A DNA stretch of 35,666 nt from Avichristensenella sp031550095 (GTDB lineage Bacteria; Bacillota; Clostridia; Christensenellales; Aristaeellaceae): assembly GCA_031550095.1 (NCBI GenBank), contig JAVBOX010000009.1:1-35666 (forward strand), in the 5' to 3' direction. The first letter of the stretch is position 1, and each line of letters starts with the position of its first letter. The position numbers were made by a program, and so were the translations under genes. Positions 7,981 through 15,954 of the stretch are shown here, piece after piece. Below the pieces are notes generated by a model. That model had not been told where the DNA came from. It ran no database searches and was given only the letters and a program-made list of their open reading frames with translations.

Positions 7981-8996
7981 TACTTTTTCCTCGGCGCGTT
8001 GGCGCCATGCTGTGGCACTTCCACCTCCGTCACAGGGGCCGTGGCCTTTGAAATGCTTTCCCGCATGGAGGTATCGGCGATGGTGTTCTGCATTTGATAG
8101 TAATCCAGAACACCCAGCTTGCCCTCGCGCAGGGCGGCGGCCATGGCCTTGGGCACTTCCGCTTCGCTTTCCACCACCAGGGCGCGCATCTCCTGGGTCT
8201 TGGCTTTCATTTCCTGTTCATGGGCGACGGCCATGGCCCGGCGCTCTTCCGCCTTGGCCTGGGCGATGCGGCGGTCCGCTTCGGCCTGATCCATCTGAAG
8301 CTGGGCACCGATGTTCCGGCCTACGTCAACGTCCGCGATGTCAATGGAGAGAATCTCAAAGGCGGTGCCGGCATCCAGCCCCTTGTTCAGCACCGTGCGG
8401 CTGATGGAGTCAGGGTTTTCAAGCACGGCCGCGTGAGAAACGGAGGAACCCACCGTGGTGACAATGCCCTCACCGACCCGGGCGATGATGGTTTCCTCTC
8501 CGGCGCCGCCTACCAGGCGCTCGATGTTGGCGCGGACCGTGACCCGGGCCTTGGCCCTCAGCTCGATGCCGTCCTTGGCGATGGCAGCCACAATGGGGGT
8601 CTCGATGACCTTGGGGTTAACGCTCATCTGCACGGCCTGGAGCACATCGCGTCCGGCCAGATCAATGGCGGCGGCTTGTTCAAATTCCAGGGAAATATTA
8701 GCCCGCTGGGCAGCGATCAGCGCGTTGATGACCCGGTCAATGTTGCCGCCAGCCAAGTAGTGGGCTTCCATCTTGTTCAGTTCAACATCCAGGCCCGCTT
8801 TGGTGGCCTTGATCAGCGGGTTGATGACACGGGAAGGAACCACCCGACGGAAGCGCATGCCGATCAGGGAGGCGATGCTCACCTTAACACCGGAAGCCCT
8901 GGCGGAAATCCATAGGGTGAATGGCACAAACGATACCAAGACGAGCAACAGGATAAGCACCACGATGGCGAGCACGATAAGCCCAAGGTATTCCAT
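7980..8996 (-). CDS. floA: Flotillin-like protein FloA
   Basis: This 338-aa protein has an N-terminal membrane hairpin (residues 5-30, LGLIVLAIVVLILLLVLVSF), then the flotillin/SPFH-like domain typical of FloA/YqfA (family length about 330). It contains RARVTVRANIERLVGGAGEETI and a charged helical stretch rich in A, E, K and R (AQAKAEERRAMAVAHEQEMKAKT region), which drives oligomer assembly. FloA organises functional membrane microdomains and affects membrane fluidity and protein assembly. It lies 19 nt downstream of nfeD, its usual partner. The ribosome site AAGGAGG precedes the ATG. Confidence 0.95.
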   Translation of the reverse strand: MEYLGLIVLAIVVLILLLVLVSFVPFTLWISARASGVKVSIASLIGMRFRRVVPSRVINPLIKATKAGLDVELNKMEAHYLAGGNIDRVINALIAAQRANISLEFEQAAAIDLAGRDVLQAVQMSVNPKVIETPIVAAIAKDGIELRAKARVTVRANIERLVGGAGEETIIARVGEGIVTTVGSSVSHAAVLENPDSISRTVLNKGLDAGTAFEILSIDIADVDVGRNIGAQLQMDQAEADRRIAQAKAEERRAMAVAHEQEMKAKTQEMRALVVESEAEVPKAMAAALREGKLGVLDYYQMQNTIADTSMRESISKATAPVTEVEVPQHGANAPRKK

Positions 8997-9015
8997 ACTG
9001 ACTGCCTCCTTAAAG

Positions 9016-9519
9016 CTATGATTGGGTTTCCATCACGACGATGCGGCTACCTTCCACCCGGGCGATTTTCACCTTCGCGCCCTGGGGAATGAACATCCCA
9101 TCTGAGACCACGTTCAGGCGCACACCGTCAAAATCAGCGATGCCGGCGGGCCGGAGCACGGTGCGGGTTTCCCCTTCCCGACCCAGAAAGACACTCATGT
9201 CGTTGCTGGCGTTAAAGCCGTCTTCCGCCCTTTCGGCCTCTTTCAGGATGATGGGGGACTTGCTCAACCTGCCCGTTGCCGCGGACTTTAGCGCAAAGGA
9301 TATGGATATGGCGATCAGCGCCATAATCACCACCAACAAGCCCAATCCCGCCAATGCGCCGGCTTTTGCCCATAGAAGTCCGACGCTGGTCAGCAGCAGG
9401 ATGATGCCAGAAACACCCGGAACCCCAAATCCTGGCAGAAACGCTTCCAGGATGAGCAGGCCCAGGCCGGCGATCACGCAGATGATGATGGGTAGGTTGG
9501 TTAGAAGGAACTCAAGCAT
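9016..9519 (-). CDS. NfeD-family membrane protein
   Basis: This 167-aa protein has two or three hydrophobic spans in residues 8-75 (IIICVIAGLGLLILEAFLPG; GVSGIILLLTSVGLLWA; a third near 57-75). After them comes a soluble C-terminal OB-fold typical of short NfeD proteins (GREGETRTVLRPAGIADFDGVRLNVVSDG...IVVMETQS). It is the short form without the ClpP-like protease domain. NfeD proteins act with flotillin/stomatin-like partners, and floA follows directly. The start follows GGGAGGG. The upstream gap to cysK carries the operon promoter, but no strong consensus was seen; a TATGAT-like -10 lies near 9553-9558. Confidence 0.92.
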   Translation of the reverse strand: MLEFLLTNLPIIICVIAGLGLLILEAFLPGFGVPGVSGIILLLTSVGLLWAKAGALAGLGLLVVIMALIAISISFALKSAATGRLSKSPIILKEAERAEDGFNASNDMSVFLGREGETRTVLRPAGIADFDGVRLNVVSDGMFIPQGAKVKIARVEGSRIVVMETQS

Positions 9520-9645
9520 ACAATCCCTCCCTTTTTCGATAACTCATCCTATCATATATGGGCGCGAAAAGAAAAGCATTTGGACCCAAACGTCTTTGAA
9601 ATGTGCTGAAATGTCGGTCTGGCGACATGGCAAAAAAATGACGCC

Positions 9646-9674
9646 TTGACAGACGGACAAACCCATGCTATTGT
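9646..9674 (+). promoter_or_regulatory. Sigma-A promoter of cysK
   Basis: TTGACA at 9646-9651 and TATTGT at 9669-9674 with a 17-bp spacer. GAGGAGG at 9703-9709 is the ribosome site. No T-box or S-box leader is visible in the short 5' region. Confidence 0.75.
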
Positions 9675-9716
9675 CGCGTATCGGCATTAATATGCGGTTG
9701 GTGAGGAGGCCTTTTT

Positions 9717-10649
9717 ATGGAGGGCATTTGCACAAAGCTAACGGATTTGATCGGCAGAACGCCTCTCTTCGCCTTGGAGAAAATTCGAGCCCGGCATGGG
9801 CTGGGATGCGCTCCCTTGGCGAAGCTGGAATATTTCAATCCCGCTGGAAGCGTGAAAGACAGGGTGGCCCGGTCCATGATTGAGGATGCGGAGACCAAGG
9901 GCCTGCTTCGGCCCGGCGCCACCATTGTGGAGCCCACCAGCGGCAACACGGGTATCGGCTTGGCGGCGCTGGCCGCGGCGAAAGGCTATCAAATCGTGCT
10001 GACCATGCCCGAGACCATGAGCGCGGAGCGGCGGAAGCTCCTCTCGGCCTACGGGGCGACCATCGTGCTGACCGAAGGAAAGCTAGGCATGAACGGGGCT
10101 ATCGCCAGGGCGAAGGAAATCGCCGCCGAAACCCCCGGCTGCTTTGTTCCCAGCCAGTTCAGCAACCCTGCAAACCCGGCGGCCCATCGGGCCACCACAG
10201 GCCCGGAGATCTGGGAGCAGACCCACGGGGCCGTGGACCTTTTCATCGCGGGGGTAGGCACTGGGGGAACGGTTACAGGGGTGGGCGAGTATCTCAAGGC
10301 GCAAAAGCCTTCCGTCACGGTTATCGCCATTGAACCCGCGGATTCCCCCGTTCTCTCAGGGGGGCAGGCTGGCCCACATCCCCTTCAGGGGATTGGCGCC
10401 GGCTTTGTCCCAGAGGCGCTAAACACGGCGATCTACGATGAGATCATCCCAGTGGAGGCCGAAGATGCCTATGAAACCGGGCGGGAGCTGGCGCGGCTGG
10501 AAGGCCTCTTGGTGGGCATTTCCTCCGGCGCGGCTCTATGGGCCGCCATTCAGGTGATGAAGCGCCCAGAAAACCGGGAGAGGATCCCGGTCGTCCTTTT
10601 ACCGGACGGAGGGGACCGGTATCTTTCCACGGCGCTGTTCAGTGAATAA
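9717..10649 (+). CDS. cysK: Cysteine synthase (O-acetylserine sulfhydrylase)
   Basis: This 310-aa PLP enzyme converts O-acetylserine and sulfide to cysteine in the cytoplasm. The PLP lysine lies in NPAGSVKDRVA. The substrate loop is PTSGNTGIGLA, the phosphate-binding loop is GVGTGGTVTGVG, and the final Ser of GISSGAA contacts the pyridine ring. Length and order match CysK/CysM; QFSNPANPAAHRATTGPEIW is CysK-like. The gene stands alone: a terminator follows at 10718-10750 and the nfeD operon diverges upstream. CysK and CysM are not always separable by eye, but CysK is the better fit. Confidence 0.94.
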   Translation: MEGICTKLTDLIGRTPLFALEKIRARHGLGCAPLAKLEYFNPAGSVKDRVARSMIEDAETKGLLRPGATIVEPTSGNTGIGLAALAAAKGYQIVLTMPETMSAERRKLLSAYGATIVLTEGKLGMNGAIARAKEIAAETPGCFVPSQFSNPANPAAHRATTGPEIWEQTHGAVDLFIAGVGTGGTVTGVGEYLKAQKPSVTVIAIEPADSPVLSGGQAGPHPLQGIGAGFVPEALNTAIYDEIIPVEAEDAYETGRELARLEGLLVGISSGAALWAAIQVMKRPENRERIPVVLLPDGGDRYLSTALFSE

Positions 10650-10717
10650 CGTGAGCAATGGCCGCAGCGGCTAAAGGGAGAGGGAACCGCCTCGATAAGG
10701 CAGCTCCTTCTGAACAC

Positions 10718-10750
10718 AAAAAGGTACGGCCGATCAGACCGTACCTTTTC
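10718..10750. terminator. Bidirectional terminator between cysK and the hydrolase gene
   Basis: AAAAGGTACGG at 10719-10729 pairs with CCGTACCTTTT at 10739-10749. A-rich and T-rich flanks on both sides let it end both convergent genes. Confidence 0.85.
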
Positions 10751-10759
10751 TTCTTTGCT

Positions 10760-12688
10760 TTAGAACATGCCGTTCGAGATAACAGTGTTGGAAATGGACA
10801 TCAGCGTGATGACCATTGCGTTGATGAGGCCGCCCACCCAGATGGAGCCTGTCTTTTTAAACAGGATGCGGGCATTGATCGCCGAAACGAACAGGGCGAC
10901 GATCATGTTCCATTCGAACAGACCGGCCAGGGCGGATGTCATGGGTGTGCTGCCTGCCGCCACCGCGGGATAGGGCACATACATGAACATCTTGACGCCA
11001 GTGATCCTCAGGGAGCCGTAGTCCAGCAGCGTCATGATAGCGAAGCCCGCGATGGAGGCGCCGATCATCAGCAGCATGTTGACCCATTCCTTCTGATTGC
11101 GCATGCGGGTAAAGGAGTTGAGCGTCAGGGAGGAGATGATAAAGAAGAAGGCGAAGAACGGCAGGTACTTCAGGTAGATGCCCCACTTCATGGCCGTCAA
11201 GGGGCGGATGCTGAACACCCACAGGCGGAAGTCAGTCATGAAGAAGTAATCCACCAGCACAAGCAGCATGTACCCGCTCAGGAAGACGATGGCGGCCAAG
11301 AGCAGCGCCTTGAAAAAATTCCTGACGCTGATCTTAATGCCCAGATTGTCAAAGGTGGCGCCATTCTTCTTCATGATAAACTGATAGGTGAGGGTGAACA
11401 CCACCAGCAGGAAGGCGCCTACGATCAAGTTCACCAACACAATGCCGTTGATGCAGGGCAGCTGGAAGTAGGAATTGGCCTTCAGCACGATGGGAACCGA
11501 TCGGCCCATGTTGGGAATGTCAATGCAGTAACCAACTGCCCAATAGAAGATCAGCGGCGCGGGCAGCAGGCACAGGACGTAGATGAGCCAATAGGTGATC
11601 TTGCTCTTCTTGGTGCTCACCACCGTGGGGGACAGGGGCTCGCTCTTGATGATGGCGCCAAAGAACGGCGTCTTCAAAAGAACCAGGGCATAGGGCGCCA
11701 GGAAAATGAAGAAGCCCAAGAGCGCCAGGCCAGTGCCGAATTCCTTCCACTGCCAAGTCTGGCTCGTGGCCGCCACGGGCTCAGTGCCGGCCTTCAGGGT
11801 GATGTCAAAGTAATCCAGGACATAGCGCTCCGCGGCGGAGGAGAAATGGACGCGGGGATGGTCGATAGCGGGTTGATACATGACGCGCAGGGTCTTGGCT
11901 TCCGCCGCCGCAATGGCCTCTTCCCGCGTCAGCTCCGTAGGATCGCCGGCGTTGTAGTACGCGTCGAACTTGGCATCCGCAAAGCCCATGCCAGCGATGG
12001 CCTTGGGCGTGGACGTGATCTCGCTGCCCTTCTTGACCGTGATCCACATGTTCTCGGCCCATTCATCATACTGGCCATAGACCACACCAACGTTGATGGG
12101 ATACTTGGCGTAAGCCAGCTCCTTGACATCCGCGTCGGTGGCGAAGGCGTTTGATGTCAGCAGCAGCGCGACGGGGGTAGCGATGGAGGGATCCGTCTCG
12201 TTGGCGGCGAAGGCCCGAAGGGCGGTATTCTGGATAACGGCGCAACCCATGGAGTGGCCCACCATGCCGATCCGGGTCTTATCCACGAAAGGCAAAGACG
12301 AAATATACTGGAGGGCAGAATAGCCGCCCATGTCCGGCACGATGCCGTTGTGGTCCATGTTGACGCTGTTGATGCCCGAATTTCCGTGGGAGTAAGCGTC
12401 GATGGCCATGACCACATAGCCGCGATTGGACAGCTCCACGCAGTTCATGTTTTGCACTTCAGCCGTGTTGTTAAAGCCATGGCTGGAAACAATGGCAGGC
12501 GCGGGGTTCGTGTTGGTGGCTGAATTGGGGGTATAAAGCAAGGCATGAAGTAAGATGCCATCCTCCGTCACGTATTCGATGGACTGAACTTTCACCGTAC
12601 CACCGCTAGTATGCGTGACATTGGCGACGATAGATCCGACGAGAATGAGCAAAAGAGCCAGACACACCCATTTTACACTTGATTTCAT
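10760..12688 (-). CDS. Alpha/beta hydrolase fused to a polytopic membrane domain
   Basis: This 642-aa protein begins with a signal anchor (residues 7-23), then an extracytoplasmic alpha/beta hydrolase domain (about 35-300). An oxyanion HG lies at 70-71, the nucleophile elbow is GHSMG at 144-148 with Ser146, a candidate Asp is in VVYGQYDEWAE, and candidate His residues are in IDHPRVHFS. From about residue 315 to the end there are roughly eight membrane spans. The last segment (FEWNMIVALFVSAINARIL...GSIWVGGLINAMVI) recalls the end of CPBP/ABI-type membrane proteins, but I see no protease motif. The start follows GGAGG. The likely role is an exported esterase or peptidase at the cell surface; the substrate is unknown. 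Confidence 0.85.
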   Translation of the reverse strand: MKSSVKWVCLALLLILVGSIVANVTHTSGGTVKVQSIEYVTEDGILLHALLYTPNSATNTNPAPAIVSSHGFNNTAEVQNMNCVELSNRGYVVMAIDAYSHGNSGINSVNMDHNGIVPDMGGYSALQYISSLPFVDKTRIGMVGHSMGCAVIQNTALRAFAANETDPSIATPVALLLTSNAFATDADVKELAYAKYPINVGVVYGQYDEWAENMWITVKKGSEITSTPKAIAGMGFADAKFDAYYNAGDPTELTREEAIAAAEAKTLRVMYQPAIDHPRVHFSSAAERYVLDYFDITLKAGTEPVAATSQTWQWKEFGTGLALLGFFIFLAPYALVLLKTPFFGAIIKSEPLSPTVVSTKKSKITYWLIYVLCLLPAPLIFYWAVGYCIDIPNMGRSVPIVLKANSYFQLPCINGIVLVNLIVGAFLLVVFTLTYQFIMKKNGATFDNLGIKISVRNFFKALLLAAIVFLSGYMLLVLVDYFFMTDFRLWVFSIRPLTAMKWGIYLKYLPFFAFFFIISSLTLNSFTRMRNQKEWVNMLLMIGASIAGFAIMTLLDYGSLRITGVKMFMYVPYPAVAAGSTPMTSALAGLFEWNMIVALFVSAINARILFKKTGSIWVGGLINAMVITLMSISNTVISNGMF

Positions 12689-13058
12689 GTGATTGCCTCC
12701 GTTTCGTTTTCAGGTGGAAAAACCTGGGAATCAGATGATCTGCCTGAGCCAAAGCCTCCTCTCTGCCGGCACTTCCTCCTCGACACCTGAGTGACCACCA
12801 TGTATACACTGCACGACAAGCGTGTTCTTCGCTCCGCCGTGCATGAGCACATGCAAAACATAACCGCAACCAAAATGAAATCCCCAACATGGGAAACAGA
12901 AACCAACCGAAACCCATCTCGGCCCCAGGCGAAATGATGGGATTTTCAAGGGCAGAACTTTAAGCGGGGTCCGATGGCAGTGTCCCCGGCATATTCAGCC
13001 GGCACGATTCTCCCAAATGGATCGTTATAAATTGTTGATGACTATACATGGGTTTCCA
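12689..13058 (-). other. Long untranslated leader of the hydrolase gene
   Basis: If the promoter at 13065-13093 is used, the transcript carries about 370 nt before the ATG at 12688. I found no ORF with a ribosome site here. A short hairpin CCGGC-loop-GCCGG lies near 12985-13005 and a copy of CATGTATAC at 12799-12807. The stretch does not match a riboswitch class I recognise. Confidence 0.4.
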
Positions 13059-13097
13059 AGACAAATTTTATCAATTGGCATGTATACTGTCAACAAT
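13031..13097. promoter_or_regulatory. Large inverted repeat around the promoter (candidate operator)
   Basis: The left arm ATTGTTGATGACTATACATG (13031-13050) and right arm CATGTATACTGTCAACAAT (13079-13097) are inverted copies with one or two differences. They flank the -10 box and include the -35 box. A regulator bound to both arms would cover the promoter. No regulator gene is adjacent. Confidence 0.6.
13065..13093 (-). promoter_or_regulatory. Sigma-A promoter of the hydrolase gene
   Basis: On the minus strand, TTGACA (plus 13088-13093) and TAAAAT (plus 13065-13070) are separated by 17 bp. The -35 box lies inside the right arm of the inverted repeat at 13031-13097. Confidence 0.75.
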
Positions 13098-13160
13098 TTT
13101 TTTATTTGAAAATTTTATGGCATTTTTCTTCTCCGCCGACACGTTTGGAAAACGAAACAC

Positions 13161-13187
13161 AAAAAAGGGCGCCCGTTCAAGGCGCCC
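13161..13187 (-). terminator. Terminator after the M18 peptidase gene
   Basis: GGGCGCC at 13167-13173 pairs with GGCGCCC at 13181-13187. On the minus strand the hairpin is followed by a T-run (the A-run at 13161-13166 on the plus strand). Confidence 0.85.
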
Positions 13188-13218
13188 TAAGAAAACCAAA
13201 AACCCTGTGAGAAATGCT

Positions 13219-14607
13219 CTATTCCGCGGAGGCGAACACCGCCGCGAAAGCCTTATGGGTCATATATACATCCAGCTTTGCCACCGTCTCGAAAGGCGCG
13301 TGCATGGAAAGCACGGGCACTCCCACATCCACCGTGTCAATGTTCCGGTTGGCGATGAAGCTGCCAATGGTTCCGCCGCCGCCAGCGTCCACCTTGCCAA
13401 GTTCGGTGGTCTGCCAGATCACACCCGCGCCATCCAGCACCCGACGGACATAGGACATCACCTCCGCGGAGGCGTCGGAGCAGCCAGACTTACCCCGGGC
13501 GCCCAGGTACTTGGCGACGCCGGGACCATAGTTCATCATGGCCGTATTGCGCTTTTCGAATACCTCCGGGAAAGTTGGGTCAAAGGCGGCACAGACATCC
13601 GCGGAGAAGCAGAAGGAGCGCTCGTAACAGGCCCGAAGCTTCACGCCCTGGGCATCGCACAGATCCTCAATAAAAGCATCAAAAGCCGCGCACTGCATGC
13701 CGGTCACGCCATTGGAGCCCACCTCTTCTTTATCCACCAATACGGAAAGCGCGGTCTTTGCGGGCATCTCGGCCTCCAAAATGGCCGTCAGCGCCGTATA
13801 GGAGCATACCCGGTCATCATGGCCGAAGGCGCCGATCATGCTGCGGTCCAAGCCCACATCCGTGGCGTTGAACGCCGGAACAATGCCAAGCTCCGCGGAG
13901 AGGAAGTCCGCTTCCGTGATGCCATATTTCTCGCTGAGGATCTTCAGCAGGGACAGCTTCACCCGGTCGGCGCCTTCCGTGCCCTTAAGCGGGCGGCTGC
14001 CAATCAAAAGGTTAAGCTGCTCTCCCTCGATGCCCTTGCCCAGTGGCTTTTCGTTCTGGGTCTGGGCCAAATGAGGCAGCAGATCCGTCATGGTCATCAC
14101 CGGGTCTCCCTTGTCCTGGCCGATGGAGACCTTCTTGGTCGTCCCATCCCGAAGAACCACCACACCCCGCAGCTCCAGGGGAATGGTGACCCATTGGTAT
14201 TTTCGGATGCCGCCGTAATAGTGAGTCTTTAGGTAGCCCAGCTCACATTCCTCAAAGAAGGGGTTGGGCTTTACATGGATGTGAGGCGCGTCCAGATGGG
14301 CGGCCACCATATGAAAACCCTGGGAAAGCGGTTCTTTCCCTATAACCGCCAAATAGAGGGTCTTGCCCCGGTTATCCACATAGAGCTTGTCCCCGGCCTT
14401 GACGGCGTCACCGCGCTTATAGGGCCGGAAGCCCTTTTCCTTCGCCAACTTGACGGCATAGGCAACGGCATCCCGCTCCACCTTGCCCGCGTCCATAAAG
14501 GCCTTGTATCCCTCGGCATAGGCCGAGCTGGCCTCAACGTCCGTTTCACTTGCCCGGTCATAGCCATTCTTCGGCGTGTTTAGCAGCGTTTCCCGGAGTG
14601 TGTCCAT
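13219..14607 (-). CDS. M18 family aminopeptidase
   Basis: This 462-aa zinc aminopeptidase removes N-terminal residues, typically acidic or neutral, from peptides in the cytoplasm. Metal and catalytic positions are visible: AAHLDAPH, FGHDDRVCS, the glutamates of DKEEVGSNG, and the C-terminal VLSMHAPFE. The length fits M18 (430-460 aa). I start it at 14607 because AAGGAGGG precedes this ATG; an ATG at 14634 lies before that site and overlaps the previous stop. It is 13 nt downstream of the M42 peptidase and ends at a clear terminator, so the two form an operon. Confidence 0.93.
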   Translation of the reverse strand: MDTLRETLLNTPKNGYDRASETDVEASSAYAEGYKAFMDAGKVERDAVAYAVKLAKEKGFRPYKRGDAVKAGDKLYVDNRGKTLYLAVIGKEPLSQGFHMVAAHLDAPHIHVKPNPFFEECELGYLKTHYYGGIRKYQWVTIPLELRGVVVLRDGTTKKVSIGQDKGDPVMTMTDLLPHLAQTQNEKPLGKGIEGEQLNLLIGSRPLKGTEGADRVKLSLLKILSEKYGITEADFLSAELGIVPAFNATDVGLDRSMIGAFGHDDRVCSYTALTAILEAEMPAKTALSVLVDKEEVGSNGVTGMQCAAFDAFIEDLCDAQGVKLRACYERSFCFSADVCAAFDPTFPEVFEKRNTAMMNYGPGVAKYLGARGKSGCSDASAEVMSYVRRVLDGAGVIWQTTELGKVDAGGGGTIGSFIANRNIDTVDVGVPVLSMHAPFETVAKLDVYMTHKAFAAVFASAE

Positions 14608-14620
14608 GGATAATCCCTCC

Positions 14621-15697
14621 TTAAAATGAGGCAATGATTTCCGGGGTCAGGGAGCGGAGGATTTCCGCCGCCAGCTTTACCCCGTTCTGATAATCGACAA
14701 AAGAAGCGATGCCATAATGGGTATGGATGTACCTGGAGGGCAGGCCGATGACGATGCAGGGCACGCCCATGTTGGACAGATGGATGGGGGCGCCGTTGGT
14801 GCGGCCGCCGCTGCGAACACTGCCCTGAACGGGAATGCCCAACCGCTCGCCAAGGTCCAGCGCGTACCGCTGGAACCGGGGATGGGTGATCATTCCGCCA
14901 TCGATGAAGCGAAGCATAGGGCCTCTCTTGATGGCAGTCTGAATCATATAGGGCTCCACCGAGGTGTCATCGGCCGGGCATCCCTCAAAGACGATGGCGA
15001 TGTCCGGCCCCACATGGTTCGCGGTTACCACGGCGCCCCGCATGCCCACTTCCTCCTGGCAGGCCCAGGCGCCCACCACATTGACGGCTAAGGGTTCTCC
15101 GTGAATGGCGTCCAAGGTTCCCACAATGGCGGCGCAGCCCAACCGGCAGTCAAAAGCCTTGCCGATCATCAGGTCATGGGCGTCGTCGTACTCAAACTTC
15201 ACATCGGGAATCACAGGTTCGCCTATGCGGATGTGGAAGTCACGGATGGCCTCCTCCATGGAACACGCGCCTACGTCGATGGACATGTTGTCCGTGTTCA
15301 GGGGAGCGTTTCGCTGGGCTTCCGTCATATAATGGGGCGGCGTGGTGGCAGTTATGCCAGAAATATACTGGCCCAAGGCGTTGCGAACCAAAACCCGGTG
15401 GGCAGCCACGCCCGCGTCCACCCAGCGGCCCAACTGCAGGAAGCGCAAGGTGCCGTTGGGCTTGATGGCCTGTACCATAAAGGATACCTCATCCGTATGG
15501 GCGTCCAGCTGAACCACGGGACGGCCTAGCGCGTTGCCCGCCCTGTCGAGATAGAGGTTGCGCATCTTGTCCTCCGCCACGGCGCCAAAGTCTGACGCAT
15601 AGGACCGAATGGCCGTGATGACGTCATCCTCAAACCCAGAGGCGCCCGCCGCGTCGGAGATCGCCTGAATCATCGAGAGTGCCCTTGCTTTTTCCAT
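14621..15697 (-). CDS. M42 family metallopeptidase (glutamyl aminopeptidase-like)
   Basis: This 358-aa cobalt- or zinc-dependent aminopeptidase belongs to family M42, which forms large tetrahedral cytosolic complexes that trim peptides. Family marks are QLDAHTDEVSFMV (metal His and Asp), DDAHDL, ACQEEVGMRGA (catalytic Glu pair), FEGCPADDT and the C-terminal RYIHTHYGIAS. The start at 15697 follows GAAGGGA; an upstream ATG at 15727 would precede that site. It forms an operon with the M18 peptidase and lies downstream of the peptide ABC importer on the same strand, fitting the breakdown of imported peptides. Confidence 0.93.
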   Translation of the reverse strand: MEKARALSMIQAISDAAGASGFEDDVITAIRSYASDFGAVAEDKMRNLYLDRAGNALGRPVVQLDAHTDEVSFMVQAIKPNGTLRFLQLGRWVDAGVAAHRVLVRNALGQYISGITATTPPHYMTEAQRNAPLNTDNMSIDVGACSMEEAIRDFHIRIGEPVIPDVKFEYDDAHDLMIGKAFDCRLGCAAIVGTLDAIHGEPLAVNVVGAWACQEEVGMRGAVVTANHVGPDIAIVFEGCPADDTSVEPYMIQTAIKRGPMLRFIDGGMITHPRFQRYALDLGERLGIPVQGSVRSGGRTNGAPIHLSNMGVPCIVIGLPSRYIHTHYGIASFVDYQNGVKLAAEILRSLTPEIIASF

Positions 15698-15754
15698 GGA
15701 GTTCCCTTCTTTTCGCTTAGATTTCATGCTTCGCCGCGCTTACATGGGCGCATC

Positions 15755-15881
15755 GACAAACTGAGGTTTGTCAACGCGAGACGCGAGATTCCTTCGGCCG
15801 CCCGCGTCTGTGAATCGGAATGGGCAGTCCCCGACGCGCGTGTCGTCAGGACTGCCTTTATGCGAGGGTTCACACCCTTGC
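15755..15881 (-). promoter_or_regulatory. Array of four hairpins upstream of the peptidase operon
   Basis: In the gap between the ATPase stop and the M42 start, four inverted repeats lie in a row: 15755-15772 (GACAAAC/GTTTGTC), 15779-15809 (AGACGCG/CGCGTCT), 15823-15856 (GGCAGTCC/GGACTGCC) and 15862-15881 (GCGAGGGT/ACCCTTGC). The class is unknown. It could be a structured leader, an attenuator, or operon-end hairpins from the importer. No consensus promoter for the peptidases was found beyond a lone TTGACA overlapping the first repeat. Confidence 0.5.
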
Positions 15882-15954
15882 TCTCCTAGGACCGCGATCA
15901 ACCCTTGCCTCCCCCTTCATTCCGCTTTAGGCGCCGTCAGTTTTCAAAAGCGCC

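Noticed and set aside
10658..12154. Long open frame on the plus strand, 498 codons
   Set aside because: Antisense shadow of the hydrolase-membrane gene: rich in His, Gln and Asp, no domains, no ribosome site.
12606..12949. Several short open frames in the hydrolase leader
   Set aside because: No ribosome site, cysteine- and arginine-rich noise, mutually overlapping frames.
13048..14232. Open frame on the plus strand, 394 codons
   Set aside because: Antisense to the M18 peptidase gene and crosses its terminator; composition is not protein-like.
15755..15881. tRNA-like cloverleaf in the peptidase leader
   Set aside because: Hairpins do not line up with acceptor, anticodon and T-arm spacing, and no T-loop consensus is found.
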